The notes: generated by a model from the letters alone, not told the origin. DNA of 49,467 bases from Lachnospiraceae bacterium (GCA_017524035.1 JAFWUY010000037.1:1-49467), one strand, 5' to 3'. Positions 30,911 to 39,486 are shown, numbered from the stretch's first letter. Program-made: numbers and translations.

Positions 30911-32236
30911 TTATTTTTCGAGATACTCTATCGCGGCATCCAGCTGGTTGTCCGTTCCGTCAGCCATATAGGCATCGTAATCGAACTCAACTTCTATATC
31001 GGGAGCAATGCCGACTCCGTTAATCGCGGTTCCGTTAGGAGTGAAGTACTGGTCGGTGGTGAACTTGATGCCGGATCCGTCACTGAGGAAGAAGAAATCC
31101 TGTACAAGTCCCTTTCCGTAGGTGTTGGTTCCGATGGATATCGCCATTCCGTTATCCCTGAGGGCACCCGTCATGATCTCGGAAGCACTTGCGGTATAGC
31201 CGTCCGTAAGAATTACGATCCTGCCTCCGAACTCCCTGTCGCCGTCGCACTCAAAGATCGTTTTCTCTCCGCTTGAATCTTCGGTGGAGAAGATAACGCC
31301 CTTGCACATGATCTGACGTACGATGCCGAGTGCAGCCCTGAGCAGTCCTCCCGTGTTTCCGCGAAGGTCGATGACCATATCCTTCATGCCGAGAACCTTA
31401 AGTGTGGCAAGAGCATCGGTGAACTGGTCTATCGCTATGTCATCGAAATCCTTGATCAGGATGTAACCGATATCATCGGTCAGCATTCTGTATTCGACAT
31501 CAATCTTCTTGAGATTATCCCTTACCGCCCTGCATTCGAGGGTCTCGCCGGTGGATTCCCTGTAAACGGTCACGGTTACCTCGGTGCCTTTTTCGCCCCT
31601 CATCCTGGAGGCAACTTCGTATCTGTCAAGGCCCTTTACATCCTCGCCGTCAACCGCAACGATAATATCGCCTGCCTGAAGGCCCGACTTTTCCGCGGGA
31701 CTGTCCTCATACACCCCGGAGATATACACCTCGCCGTCAAGGTTCTGCTTGATGAGAGCACCTATTCCGTAGAAGTTTCCGTCGTAATCGTTGAATACCG
31801 CCGTAAGCTCTTCCGCGTTGTAATACACGGCATACTTATCACCGGTCGCACTCATAAGGCCATCAAGCATTCCCTCCCTGAGAGCGGTCTCATCATATTC
31901 ATAGATCGAATACTGCTGCAGGTAGGTTGCAATGGTATTTGCCTTCGCTATGACCTCCGCGCTTGCCAGATCGGGTCCGATCGATATATAGACTACTCTT
32001 CCGAGGCAAAGGAAAAAGAAAGCAACGGAACACAAAAGGAGCATTACCAGCATTCCGAATGCAAAGCCTTTGCCGAAGGGATGTTTTTTCTTTTTAGGGG
32101 ATTCCGGGGCAGTCTCCGCGGGCTGTACAGCTTCCTCAGCCTGTGTTTCGGTTATCTCCCCCATCAAATCGTTTTTGATCTCCGGTTCATTTACGGACAC
32201 AGTCTCGGAACCGGTCTGAATTTCCTGATTTTCCAT
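30911..32236 (-). CDS. S41 carboxyl-terminal processing protease
   Basis: Membrane-anchored serine protease of the CtpA/CtpB family. Residues 1-55 are an acidic cytoplasmic tail ending in KKKKH, then one membrane helix (about 56-82). A PDZ domain (about 155-240) includes NFYGIGALI, ISGVYEDSPAEKSGLQAGDIIVAV (the GLQAGD loop) and the catalytic core includes DLRGNTGG, the nucleophile Ser in YTASASEI and the Lys in NTYGKGLVQ. The length is 441 residues. It is the last gene after cdaR-ftsE-ftsX-M23, five bases after the M23 gene; in other bacteria Ctp proteases trim cell wall hydrolases or their activators. Confidence 0.93.
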   Translation of the reverse strand: MENQEIQTGSETVSVNEPEIKNDLMGEITETQAEEAVQPAETAPESPKKKKHPFGKGFAFGMLVMLLLCSVAFFFLCLGRVVYISIGPDLASAEVIAKANTIATYLQQYSIYEYDETALREGMLDGLMSATGDKYAVYYNAEELTAVFNDYDGNFYGIGALIKQNLDGEVYISGVYEDSPAEKSGLQAGDIIVAVDGEDVKGLDRYEVASRMRGEKGTEVTVTVYRESTGETLECRAVRDNLKKIDVEYRMLTDDIGYILIKDFDDIAIDQFTDALATLKVLGMKDMVIDLRGNTGGLLRAALGIVRQIMCKGVIFSTEDSSGEKTIFECDGDREFGGRIVILTDGYTASASEIMTGALRDNGMAISIGTNTYGKGLVQDFFFLSDGSGIKFTTDQYFTPNGTAINGVGIAPDIEVEFDYDAYMADGTDNQLDAAIEYLEK

Positions 32237-32241
32237 AAGAA

Positions 32242-33474
32242 TTATTTGCCGAGATAAGGCCAGGGCGAAGTGTATTCGCCGTTCAGTCTTACTCCGAAAT
32301 GCAAGTGGTTACCGGTCGATATTCCGGTCGAGCCTACGGCTGCGATGGTCTGGCCCATGACGACCCTGTCACCTTTCTTAACATACAGTGACGAACAATG
32401 CTCATAAACGGTGTAAAGTCCGCCGCCGTGATCTATCATTATATAGTTGCCCATGGCTCCGGAGTATGCCGCAGCTGCGACTTCTCCGTCATAAGCAGCA
32501 TAAATGTCGGTTCCGAAGTTTGCGGCAAAGTCTATGCCTCTGTGGTAAGTACTTGCTCCCGCAGTGGGTGCGTTCCTGTATCCGAAATCGGATGATACAT
32601 ACTTGTAGGAAGCAAGAGGGAAGAGGAACTGTCCACCGTCATAGTGAAGACCGTTCTGGCTTGCAAGACGTCTTCTTTCATCCTCGATCGCCTTGAGCGC
32701 TGCCTCGATCTCGGCTTCACGCTGTTCGATCTGCGCCTGGTATGCGGCAATGTCCGCCTGGGTCGCATTGATCTGAAGCTGGTAATTGTAGATCTCGCTG
32801 TTCTTTTCCGCAATGAGTGTTTCCTGATTGGCTTCCTCAAGCTCTGCATTTGCCTTGGCTTCGTCGAGGATCTCCTTCTGAAGTTCAAGCTGCTGCTTGC
32901 AGAGGGAAATGTATTCGACATTGGCCTTGTATTCTTCCCAGAGGCTTCTGTCGGTCTGTACAACTCTCTCGATATATTCCGCGGAATTGAGAAGGTCGTT
33001 CAGGCTCTTTGCGGAAAGAAGCATATCGATCATGCTCTTGTCACCCTGCTCGTACATGAGTCTCATTCGGACTATCATGGCCTGGTGCTGGATGGCTTCG
33101 GTCTCTTCCGAGAGTGCAAGCTCCGCCTCGGTCTGTGAGATCTCGTTTTCCTTTGCGATGATCTGCTCGTTGAGCGCGGAGATGTTGTCCTGCATGACTA
33201 CCAGTTCGGCGTCCAGCTCAGTAACATAAGCATTAAGATCGCTCTTGAGCGAAGCAAGCCTGTTCTGACTTGCGGTAAGATCGGACACGCGGCCCGAAAG
33301 AGCTTCCCTCTCCGCAGTCGCAGCTTCGATCTCACGCTGTTTTTCCTCAATGAGTGCATTGGTATAGGTAACAGCGGATACGGGCGTCGTCTCTCGGATC
33401 GAAACGGTTCCCGAAACGATCACTGCGATGAGTACTGCGGCTATGCTTTTTGCTAACAGTTTCTTTTTCGCCAT
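32242..33474 (-). CDS. Coiled-coil M23 peptidase, EnvC/PcsB-type FtsEX partner
   Basis: Secreted zinc endopeptidase or hydrolase activator. A signal peptide (residues about 1-34, cleavage near VSA-VT) is followed by a long coiled coil (about 40-265, Gln/Glu/Ala heptads such as LIEEKQREIEAATAEREAL) and a LytM/M23 domain. The M23 zinc ligands are seen in TYHRGIDFA and GNHLHFGVRL. The layout matches E. coli EnvC and streptococcal PcsB, which dock on FtsX and are switched by FtsE ATP hydrolysis. The gene follows ftsX by 13 bases, which supports that role. The length is 410 residues. Confidence 0.92.
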   Translation of the reverse strand: MAKKKLLAKSIAAVLIAVIVSGTVSIRETTPVSAVTYTNALIEEKQREIEAATAEREALSGRVSDLTASQNRLASLKSDLNAYVTELDAELVVMQDNISALNEQIIAKENEISQTEAELALSEETEAIQHQAMIVRMRLMYEQGDKSMIDMLLSAKSLNDLLNSAEYIERVVQTDRSLWEEYKANVEYISLCKQQLELQKEILDEAKANAELEEANQETLIAEKNSEIYNYQLQINATQADIAAYQAQIEQREAEIEAALKAIEDERRRLASQNGLHYDGGQFLFPLASYKYVSSDFGYRNAPTAGASTYHRGIDFAANFGTDIYAAYDGEVAAAAYSGAMGNYIMIDHGGGLYTVYEHCSSLYVKKGDRVVMGQTIAAVGSTGISTGNHLHFGVRLNGEYTSPWPYLGK

Positions 33475-33487
33475 ATCTTCCTAAAAA

Positions 33488-34387
33488 TCAGACTTTAAGG
33501 TACTTGCGTACTGTTATATAGCTTCCCAAAAATCCCATGCCCACGCCGATGAGTATCGATACCGGAAGCAAAACCCCGAATATCTCCTCGAGAGAAAGGA
33601 AGCTCAGCATGGATGAAAGCATCTCAAATCTGGTGGTGAGCATATTAAGCACATAGTCATAAAGATAATAAATCAGATACAGGGGGATGAGTGCTCCGAT
33701 GAGTCCTATGATCATTCCTTCAAGCACAAAGGGGGCTCTTACGAAAAAGTCCGTGGCGCCTATGTACTTCATTATACCGATCTCCTCGGCTCTTACCGAG
33801 ATGCCCACACGTACGGTATTGCTTATCAGGAATATGCTTACCGCGAGCAGTATCAGTATGATGGCTGCGGATACATATACAAGCATAAGGTTGAAGCCGG
33901 AAAGGGTCGAGGCAGCCACTTCCGAATATCTTACAAGTCTTACCTCCGGTCTGGACTGAAGCCAGGCTACCAGCTGGTCCTGCATACTTACATTCTTAAG
34001 GAAGATCTCGTAATTGTGCTCACCCTTGAGAGGATTCTCCGTGAAGCCCTCCTGATAATCGGGTCCTAAATAGACGGGGCCGAATGTTGCCCAGATCTCT
34101 TCATCGGAATGGAATACAACATCCCTTACTTCGGGACGCTGGAGAAGTTCCTGTCCGAATGCATCCACGGACGCATCGGGGACTTCCTCCTTAAAGAACA
34201 CGGTGACAGAAACACCCTCTTCAACCGTATAAAGGATGTGCTGGGCATTTGAAACTATCGAGTAGAACAATCCGAGAAGGAAGAGACATGCTCCGATCGT
34301 TGCTACCGATGCGAGGGAGTACCATCCGTTCTTGAACATATTGCGGATGCCCTGCCACAGAGTGTACAGAAAGGTTCTAATCTTCAT
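33488..34387 (-). CDS. ftsX: Cell division protein FtsX
   Basis: Membrane subunit of the FtsEX complex that relays FtsE ATPase cycles to wall hydrolases outside. The 299-residue protein has four membrane helices: one at about 22-45, an extracellular loop (about 46-170) and three in the C-terminal half. The family pattern RAEEIGIMKYIGATDFFVRAPF is in the cytoplasmic loop. It overlaps ftsE by 11 bases and is followed by the M23 protein that likely binds its extracellular loop. Confidence 0.95.
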   Translation of the reverse strand: MKIRTFLYTLWQGIRNMFKNGWYSLASVATIGACLFLLGLFYSIVSNAQHILYTVEEGVSVTVFFKEEVPDASVDAFGQELLQRPEVRDVVFHSDEEIWATFGPVYLGPDYQEGFTENPLKGEHNYEIFLKNVSMQDQLVAWLQSRPEVRLVRYSEVAASTLSGFNLMLVYVSAAIILILLAVSIFLISNTVRVGISVRAEEIGIMKYIGATDFFVRAPFVLEGMIIGLIGALIPLYLIYYLYDYVLNMLTTRFEMLSSMLSFLSLEEIFGVLLPVSILIGVGMGFLGSYITVRKYLKV

Positions 34388-35123
34388 TTATGTATTCCCC
34401 TTCCTGCTCATCGCTTATGATCTCTCCGAGCTTCATTGCAACAACTCTCTTCTTCATAGAGTTGACTATCGTAGGGGAGTGGGTGACAACTATTACCGTT
34501 GTTCCCTGTTCATTGATCTCCGCAAGAAGATCCATGATGTCCCATGCGTTATTAGGATCGAGATTTCCCGTGGGCTCATCCGCAAGGAGTATCGAAGGCT
34601 TGTTGACAAGCGCTCTTGCAAGCGCCACTCTCTGCTGTTCTCCTCCGACAAGCTTCTTGACGTTTGCCTTGTACTTTCCCGCAAGTCCTACCATTGAAAG
34701 GATGCTGGGAACGTTCCTTCTCATCTCCCTGGAAGGAACCTCTATGATACGCTGGGCAAACGCAACGTTCTCATATACATTTCTGTCTTTGAGAAGTCTG
34801 AAGTCCTGGAACACGACTCCGAGATTTCTGCGGAACTTCGGGATCTGTGAATGGCGGAGTTTCCTGGTGTTCTGTCCCATAACATGAACATCGCCGCCGG
34901 TGGGAACTATCTCTCTTAAGAGAAGCTTGAGAAGGGTTGATTTACCCGATCCGCTGTCTCCTACGATGAATACGAATTCTCCCTTGTCTATCCTGAGCGT
35001 GACATTCTTGACTGCGGGATTTCCTTTCTCGGGATAATTCATGCTGACATCGTCAAGAAAGATTATTCCGTTCTCTTCTATGAACTTGTCACGTTCAGCC
35101 TTTATTCTTTCTCTTCTGGTCAT
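34377..35123 (-). CDS. ftsE: Cell division ATPase FtsE
   Basis: ABC-type ATPase of FtsEX, at the inner face of the membrane. Walker A is GDSGSGKST (residues about 55-63), the Q-loop is VVFQDFRLL, Walker B is ILLADEPTGNLD and the switch His is in VVTHSP. The signature motif reads KKLVGGEQQR: Val159 replaces the Ser of the normal LSGGE (codon GTC at 34647-34649), an uncommon change in a residue that contacts the gamma phosphate. The N-terminus is about 18 residues longer than in many FtsE proteins. It starts 13 bases after the cdaR-like gene and overlaps ftsX. Confidence 0.94.
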   Translation of the reverse strand: MTRRERIKAERDKFIEENGIIFLDDVSMNYPEKGNPAVKNVTLRIDKGEFVFIVGDSGSGKSTLLKLLLREIVPTGGDVHVMGQNTRKLRHSQIPKFRRNLGVVFQDFRLLKDRNVYENVAFAQRIIEVPSREMRRNVPSILSMVGLAGKYKANVKKLVGGEQQRVALARALVNKPSILLADEPTGNLDPNNAWDIMDLLAEINEQGTTVIVVTHSPTIVNSMKKRVVAMKLGEIISDEQEGEYINED

Positions 35124-35136
35124 TTAAATCTACCTG

Positions 35137-36237
35137 TCAATATTCATTCTTCTTCATGTACTTCATGTATTTGACGACCATGAGTGCGATCTTGAAGGTG
35201 ATCGCATCGTCAAATACCCTCAGGTCAAGGCCCGTGGTCTTCTGGATCTTATCAAGTCTGTAGACGAGCGTATTCCTGTGGATGAACAGCTGTCTGGAGG
35301 TTTCGGATACGTTAAGGGAATTCTCGAAGAACTTGTCGATGGTGGGAAGGATCTCATCATCGAATTCATCGATATCCTTTCCGTCGAAGATCTCCTTGAT
35401 GAAAAGACGGCAGAGAGGAATGGGAAGCTGATAGATAAGTCTTCCGATCCCGAGCCCGCTGTAAGAGATGACCTCTCTTTCCTCAAAGAAGATCCTTCCG
35501 ACATCGGCAGCCATTCTGGCTTCCTTGTAGGAACGGCTTACTTCCTTTATCTCGGAAGCAACGCTTCCGTATGCGATCTTGATGCCGACAGCGCCCGCTT
35601 CGGCGAGAGCGTTCCTAAGACCTGCTGTGGTCTCTTCGATCTCGGCTTCCTGCATATCGGGTCTGGTCATGGGCTGTTCGAATTCCATCACAACGACAAC
35701 ATCCGTCTCATCGACAGCGGTGACGAAATCCCTGGGTCTTGACAAACAGAAGGTTCTTACGGTTTCGAGTATATTGATATCCTTGGTGTTGGATGCCTCG
35801 GTGAGGATGACAACCCTGGGAACATCATTCGCAATATGGAGCTTCTTCGATCTGCTGTAGATGTCTACAAGAAGAAGGTTATCAAGAAGGAGATTCTTGA
35901 AGAAATTATCCTTGTCGAATCTTTCCCTGTAGGCAACCGACAGACTCTGTACCTGGAAAGCCGCCATCTTGCCGAGAGTATATACGTCCTCTCCGGCACC
36001 GGCAACAGCCAGTACATATTCAAGAGTCTGATCGTCATAGATCTTGAAATACTGGTTTCCCTTTATTTCCTGTGAATCAGCTCCCGAAGAAGCAAATTCA
36101 ACAGCATCCTTGGAAAGACCCGCGATATCACCTGTGGATACAACGCATCTGCCCTCGGGATCGGTAATGGCCAGATCGACCCTTGCGATCTGCTTTAACC
36201 CGTCTAATGTTGCCTGAAGTATTTGATTAGATATCAT
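35137..36237 (-). CDS. CdaR/PucR-type transcriptional regulator
   Basis: Regulator of the sugar diacid utilisation type. Residues about 5-130 form the CdaR sensing domain (LDGLKQIARVDLAITDPEGRCVVSTGD, interrupted in families at DPEG). The middle is a GGDEF-like diverged region (IKIAYGSVASEIKEVSRSYKEA) without catalytic residues, and the C-terminal PucR helix-turn-helix has NLNVSETSRQLFIHRNTLVYRLDKIQ-like spacing (NVSETSRQLFIHRNTLVYRL). It is 366 residues long. It precedes ftsE by 13 bases in the same orientation, so it may respond to wall metabolites or simply share the promoter. Its promoter and a small leader hairpin lie upstream. Confidence 0.88.
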   Translation of the reverse strand: MISNQILQATLDGLKQIARVDLAITDPEGRCVVSTGDIAGLSKDAVEFASSGADSQEIKGNQYFKIYDDQTLEYVLAVAGAGEDVYTLGKMAAFQVQSLSVAYRERFDKDNFFKNLLLDNLLLVDIYSRSKKLHIANDVPRVVILTEASNTKDINILETVRTFCLSRPRDFVTAVDETDVVVVMEFEQPMTRPDMQEAEIEETTAGLRNALAEAGAVGIKIAYGSVASEIKEVSRSYKEARMAADVGRIFFEEREVISYSGLGIGRLIYQLPIPLCRLFIKEIFDGKDIDEFDDEILPTIDKFFENSLNVSETSRQLFIHRNTLVYRLDKIQKTTGLDLRVFDDAITFKIALMVVKYMKYMKKNEY

Positions 36238-36248
36238 AAATTACCCCG

Positions 36249-36290
36249 TCAAAAACTATGAAACTGTAACGAACCCAAACGGAGGAACAT
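36249..36290 (-). other. Possible 13-codon leader peptide with hairpin over ribosome site
   Basis: GGAGG, seven bases, then ATG opens a 13-codon frame (MFLRLGSLQFHSF) ending in TGA 11 bases before the cdaR-like ATG. The GGAGG also pairs with CCTCC at its start. A regulatory leader is possible; no codon run is evident. Confidence 0.35.
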
Positions 36291-36305
36291 AAACCTCCAA
36301 TAGAT

Positions 36306-36334
36306 AATATACACAAAAATGTACAAAAAAACAA
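36306..36334 (-). promoter_or_regulatory. Promoter of cdaR-ftsEX operon
   Basis: The minus strand has TTGTTT (36329-36334), a 17-base spacer and TATATT (36306-36311). Confidence 0.55.
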
Positions 36335-36354
36335 TAATTATATGGTAAAAATTA

Positions 36355-36388
36355 GCAAAAACTAACGCCCCGGAAAATCCGGGGCGTT
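36355..36388 (-). terminator. Terminator after yjfB
   Basis: AACGCCCCGG and CCGGGGCGTT pair (36364-36388), followed on the minus strand by AGTTTTTGC. Confidence 0.85.
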
Positions 36389-36406
36389 TCTGTGCATGTT
36401 AAATTG

Positions 36407-36604
36407 TCATACCGACACATCGATGTTTCCGCCGACCATCGGATTGACGCTTCTCTCCATAGCGGCAGAATCTATAAGTTCGACCATTCCCTGGCCCATC
36501 TCTCTTCCTGTATCAAGAGCTTTGGCAAGGATCGCGGTGCTGATATCAGACATCGTGGTCGCCTGTTTGAAGTTCACGGCCATATTAACAAGACCCATAT
36601 CCAT
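36407..36604 (-). CDS. yjfB: Small YjfB-family protein (putative motility protein)
   Basis: A 65-residue protein matching the YjfB family, described in B. subtilis as a small putative motility protein. The pattern is a helical core (MVNMAVN-like start, then MSDISTAILAKALDTGREMG and MVELIDS) and a disordered Pro/Gly/Asn end (VNPMVGGNIDVSV). GGGGGGAAAC precedes the ATG. It is monocistronic with a sigma-A type promoter and a strong terminator. The exact role is not known; a flagellar link rests only on the family name and the many flagellar genes nearby. Confidence 0.82.
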   Translation of the reverse strand: MDMGLVNMAVNFKQATTMSDISTAILAKALDTGREMGQGMVELIDSAAMERSVNPMVGGNIDVSV

Positions 36605-36649
36605 ATGTTTCCCCCCGGGAGAAAGAACTCATTCCCTTTAAGTACGGAT

Positions 36650-36678
36650 ATTATACTACTTATGTAAACAAATATCAA
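36650..36678 (-). promoter_or_regulatory. Sigma-A promoter of yjfB
   Basis: TTGATA (36673-36678), a 17-base spacer and perfect TATAAT (36650-36655) on the minus strand, 46 bases before the ATG. No sigma-D motif is seen. Confidence 0.82.
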
Positions 36679-36692
36679 GCAAACAGAAGGTG

Positions 36693-36756
36693 AAACATGG
36701 GGACGGTTCCGCAGTTTTGACGTTTCTTTCAAAACAGCGGAACCGTCCCCGTGTTT
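36693..36756. repeat. Long perfect hairpin with GGGGACGGTTCC core
   Basis: A 20-base outer stem (AAACATGGGGACGGTTCCGC with its complement, one T-G pair) plus seven more pairs after one mismatch surround the loop CGTTTCTT. It lies after cvfB and may end its transcript. The same core occurs at 10405-10416, and AACCGTCCCC at 26051-26060. Confidence 0.75.
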
Positions 36757-36761
36757 AAGTT

Positions 36762-37613
36762 TTATCTAAGGCTTATGGTTCCTTCGCCTATCGTGATCTT
36801 ATCTTCCTTGAGAAGCTTTCCGACGGCACGCTTGAACTCGTTCTTGCTCATGCCCGTCTTTTCGCGGATGAGCTCCGGATCGCTCCTGTCGTAGAAATCG
36901 AGTTTTCCGCCGGCTTCCTTTATCATCTCATAAATCCTGTCGGCATCTTCGTTTCTCTGCACATATCCCTTGTTGCGGACGGCCAGCTCGAGTCTTCCGT
37001 CCTCGAGTACCCTTGCAACCCTTGCCGTGATCTTATTTCCGGCAACGATCTTCTCCGCAGCGCCGAACATCTCCTTTTTGGGGATAAGGGCGGAGTATTT
37101 ATCATCAACGGCTACGAATGCGCCGAAGTTATTGCTGATCAGGTAAACAGTTCCGACAACCGTGTCATCCTTCTTATACTCCGATCTGTCCTCGAGACTC
37201 TTGTAAACATCCATTTTGGCACAGAGTCTGTCGGATTTGTCCGCATACATGGTTACAAGTATCTCGTCTCCCTCGGAAACCTTGTAGGTCTGCTGGGCAT
37301 AGGGAAGAAAGAGGTCCTTCTCGAGTCCCCAGTCAAGGAATGCTCCTATCCCCGTAACCTGGACGACCTTGAGCCTTGCGAGCGTGCCTATGGTCACACG
37401 GGGAGTTTCAAGGGTTGCGATCTGCCTGTCCTCGGAATCGCGGTATACGAATACCTCAAGCTCATCACCCACGGAGGTGCCTTCCGGCACTCTCGATGCG
37501 GGAAGGAGAACTCTCTCCTCAGCCTTGTCTCCCGACCCTTCCTCGGAAAGATAGACACCGAACTCAACCTTCTTGACCACTTTCAGTTTTTGTCTGTAAC
37601 CGGTTTTTATCAT
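36762..37613 (-). CDS. cvfB: S1-domain RNA-binding protein CvfB
   Basis: CvfB (YitL in B. subtilis) is an RNA-binding protein with several S1-like folds and a C-terminal winged helix, linked to virulence gene expression in S. aureus. The 283-residue protein shows S1-type strands (ARLKVVQVTGIGAFLDWGLEKDLFLPY and LISNNFGAFVAVDDKYSALIP, each with GAF) and a C-terminal helical DNA/RNA domain (LIREKTGMSKNEFKRAVGKLLKEDKI). The length is normal. Its start overlaps the thioesterase stop in ATGA, so translation is coupled. Confidence 0.9.
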   Translation of the reverse strand: MIKTGYRQKLKVVKKVEFGVYLSEEGSGDKAEERVLLPASRVPEGTSVGDELEVFVYRDSEDRQIATLETPRVTIGTLARLKVVQVTGIGAFLDWGLEKDLFLPYAQQTYKVSEGDEILVTMYADKSDRLCAKMDVYKSLEDRSEYKKDDTVVGTVYLISNNFGAFVAVDDKYSALIPKKEMFGAAEKIVAGNKITARVARVLEDGRLELAVRNKGYVQRNEDADRIYEMIKEAGGKLDFYDRSDPELIREKTGMSKNEFKRAVGKLLKEDKITIGEGTISLR

Positions 37614-38311
37614 TTGAATTCCATTACGGCATAGGGTGCGCCGTCTCCGTTTTCAAGAGAAACAATATAGCCGTCCTCGCCAAGGTCGAATACCCTAGGA
37701 TAGATCGTATCTCCGAGGAACGCCTGGTTCAGATACTGAGCCCTGAAGCCCGAACATGTCCTTCCTCCGGGAACATATGATGCGGCTATCTGAACGAATT
37801 TTCCGTTGTTGACGTGATGGTTGGCATCAAGGTGGATTGCCTCGATCTTCATCGGATCTGCCTGAACGCCGCCTTCGGGAACGTGGATCTTGCGGGATAT
37901 CTTGCCCATGGGGAGCGCTTCCTCGGTCTGATAACGTTCTATCATCTCCTCGGTAAGAAGTGCGGGCTTGAAGGTTTCGGTACTGAGAAGGGCCCATGTC
38001 GTAAATGCCCTGACAATAGTGTCATTTCCCACGCGGATGCCGAAGCACCTTCTTCCGACAAACCTGTTGAAATCGACGGGAAATGTAAATACCGTCACCT
38101 TTTCACAGAGCTCGGGAAGACGGTCTATCTCAACCTGCCAGCTGTTGAGAACCCAGAACACCTTTTTTTCCCTGCAATACGAGATTCCGAGACCGAGATC
38201 CTCAGACTGGAAGGTCGAACTGTCCTGAAGGATGTCTATAAGTGCCGGGATGCTGAGTCTCTGCTCCTCATCAACCTGACTGTAACCTATACGTATGTCA
38301 TATTCGTACAT
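37610..38311 (-). CDS. Acyl-ACP thioesterase
   Basis: Hydrolyses acyl-ACP to release fatty acids; similar to the plant FatA/FatB and bacterial acyl-ACP thioesterase family. The 233-residue protein has two hot-dog repeats (residues about 5-120 and 150-230). Visible motifs are DILQDSSTFQSEDLG, WVLNSWQVEIDRLP and, in the second repeat, IHLDANHHVNNGKFVQIA with the Asp/Asn/His set typical of this family. It lies nine bases after the CPBP protease and overlaps cvfB. Its substrate chain length cannot be read from sequence. Confidence 0.9.
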   Translation of the reverse strand: MYEYDIRIGYSQVDEEQRLSIPALIDILQDSSTFQSEDLGLGISYCREKKVFWVLNSWQVEIDRLPELCEKVTVFTFPVDFNRFVGRRCFGIRVGNDTIVRAFTTWALLSTETFKPALLTEEMIERYQTEEALPMGKISRKIHVPEGGVQADPMKIEAIHLDANHHVNNGKFVQIAASYVPGGRTCSGFRAQYLNQAFLGDTIYPRVFDLGEDGYIVSLENGDGAPYAVMEFK

Positions 38312-38320
38312 TTTCTGTTC

Positions 38321-39466
38321 CTACGCAAACATATTTATCAGAATCTCTGCCATCTCTGCGAGAATAAACAGGATCATTCCGGCATTGACGATAATAACAC
38401 CGAATCTCATGCCCTTGGGGATAGTTATCCGTCCGGGCCTGAACTTGATCTTTCCGCATGCGGCCAGAATGATGAGTATCAAAAGACCGGCTATCATAAC
38501 TCCGAATATGCCGAGCGAATATAAAGCATAGACCGCAAACGATTCGGGATTGTCCAGAACATACTGTACAACCAGATCGGAATCCCCGCTCGAGAGTATC
38601 TCATCAATACCGTCGAGATTGGTGGCGCTCAGCGCCAGAAGAGGAACAACGCTTCCGATGAAGTTAATGACGATGTGGTAGGCTATCGTGACCGTAACCC
38701 TTCCGGTCTTGAGATAAATGTATGCAAGAACACATCCCAGAAGGAAAGCATACACAAACTGGGTAAGATTTCCGTGGAAGAGACCGAAAAGAAGTCCCGT
38801 CACGATGACCGTCACGCCTTCTCCGTAAATCCTGAGCCTGTCGCAGAGAAGCTTTCTGAAAAGGAGTTCCTCCACGATCGGTCCGACAAATACCATAAAG
38901 ACGATATTGACGATCATATTTCCGGAAAAGACCATTTCCTGTACCACATTGGTGGAAGCGGTCGCATCAGGAGCAAAGCTTTCAATGAGAAGGCCGATAT
39001 ACGTTCCGATAAAGCTTCCGATGTACATCAGGCCGAGCGAGATTATAAGTCCCACAATGAACCTTCCGAATCCCCAGGGCCCGCGCTCGGGCTTTTCCGC
39101 CGGAATATTCTTCACGACAAGCCAGCAGACGGGAGCACCTATAAGATACATGGGAAAAAGAGCCGCAAGCATTGAAAACAGGTAATTATCCCAAAGGTCA
39201 GGGTTAATGAAACCTACAGCCACAGAAACCACCACCTGGGCTGCCGTTGCGGCTACGGCAAAAAGGAAATATCCCATACCCACACGGCTGAAATGCTTTT
39301 TCGCAGCCTTCTTATCAAAAGGAGCGGGCTGCTGAACATAAGGATACCCCTGCGAATAATTAGGGATCGCAAAAGGATCGAATGCCTGCCCGGGTGCCTG
39401 CTGATAATACTGAGGCCGTCCCTGAGGATTTATCTGCTGTTCAAACTGCTGATTATTACCGTCCAT
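38321..39466 (-). CDS. CPBP family intramembrane metalloprotease
   Basis: CAAX-protease/Abi-like membrane protein of 381 residues. A Gln/Pro/Tyr-rich cytoplasmic tail (residues 1-55) precedes about eight membrane helices. The family motifs are EELLFRKLLCDRL (EExxxR, residues about 215), FGLFHGNLTQF and YHIVINFIG, which supply Glu and His ligands. In Gram-positive bacteria this family serves in bacteriocin immunity, prenyl-protein processing or protein maturation; none can be singled out here. It begins the CPBP-thioesterase-cvfB operon downstream of tRNA-Gln. Confidence 0.88.
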   Translation of the reverse strand: MDGNNQQFEQQINPQGRPQYYQQAPGQAFDPFAIPNYSQGYPYVQQPAPFDKKAAKKHFSRVGMGYFLFAVAATAAQVVVSVAVGFINPDLWDNYLFSMLAALFPMYLIGAPVCWLVVKNIPAEKPERGPWGFGRFIVGLIISLGLMYIGSFIGTYIGLLIESFAPDATASTNVVQEMVFSGNMIVNIVFMVFVGPIVEELLFRKLLCDRLRIYGEGVTVIVTGLLFGLFHGNLTQFVYAFLLGCVLAYIYLKTGRVTVTIAYHIVINFIGSVVPLLALSATNLDGIDEILSSGDSDLVVQYVLDNPESFAVYALYSLGIFGVMIAGLLILIILAACGKIKFRPGRITIPKGMRFGVIIVNAGMILFILAEMAEILINMFA

Positions 39467-39486
39467 TTATTCTCCCAAAAATGTAT

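Noticed and set aside
36693..36756. Insertion sequence end
   Set aside because: No transposase frame and no second end nearby; treated as a palindromic repeat and possible terminator.
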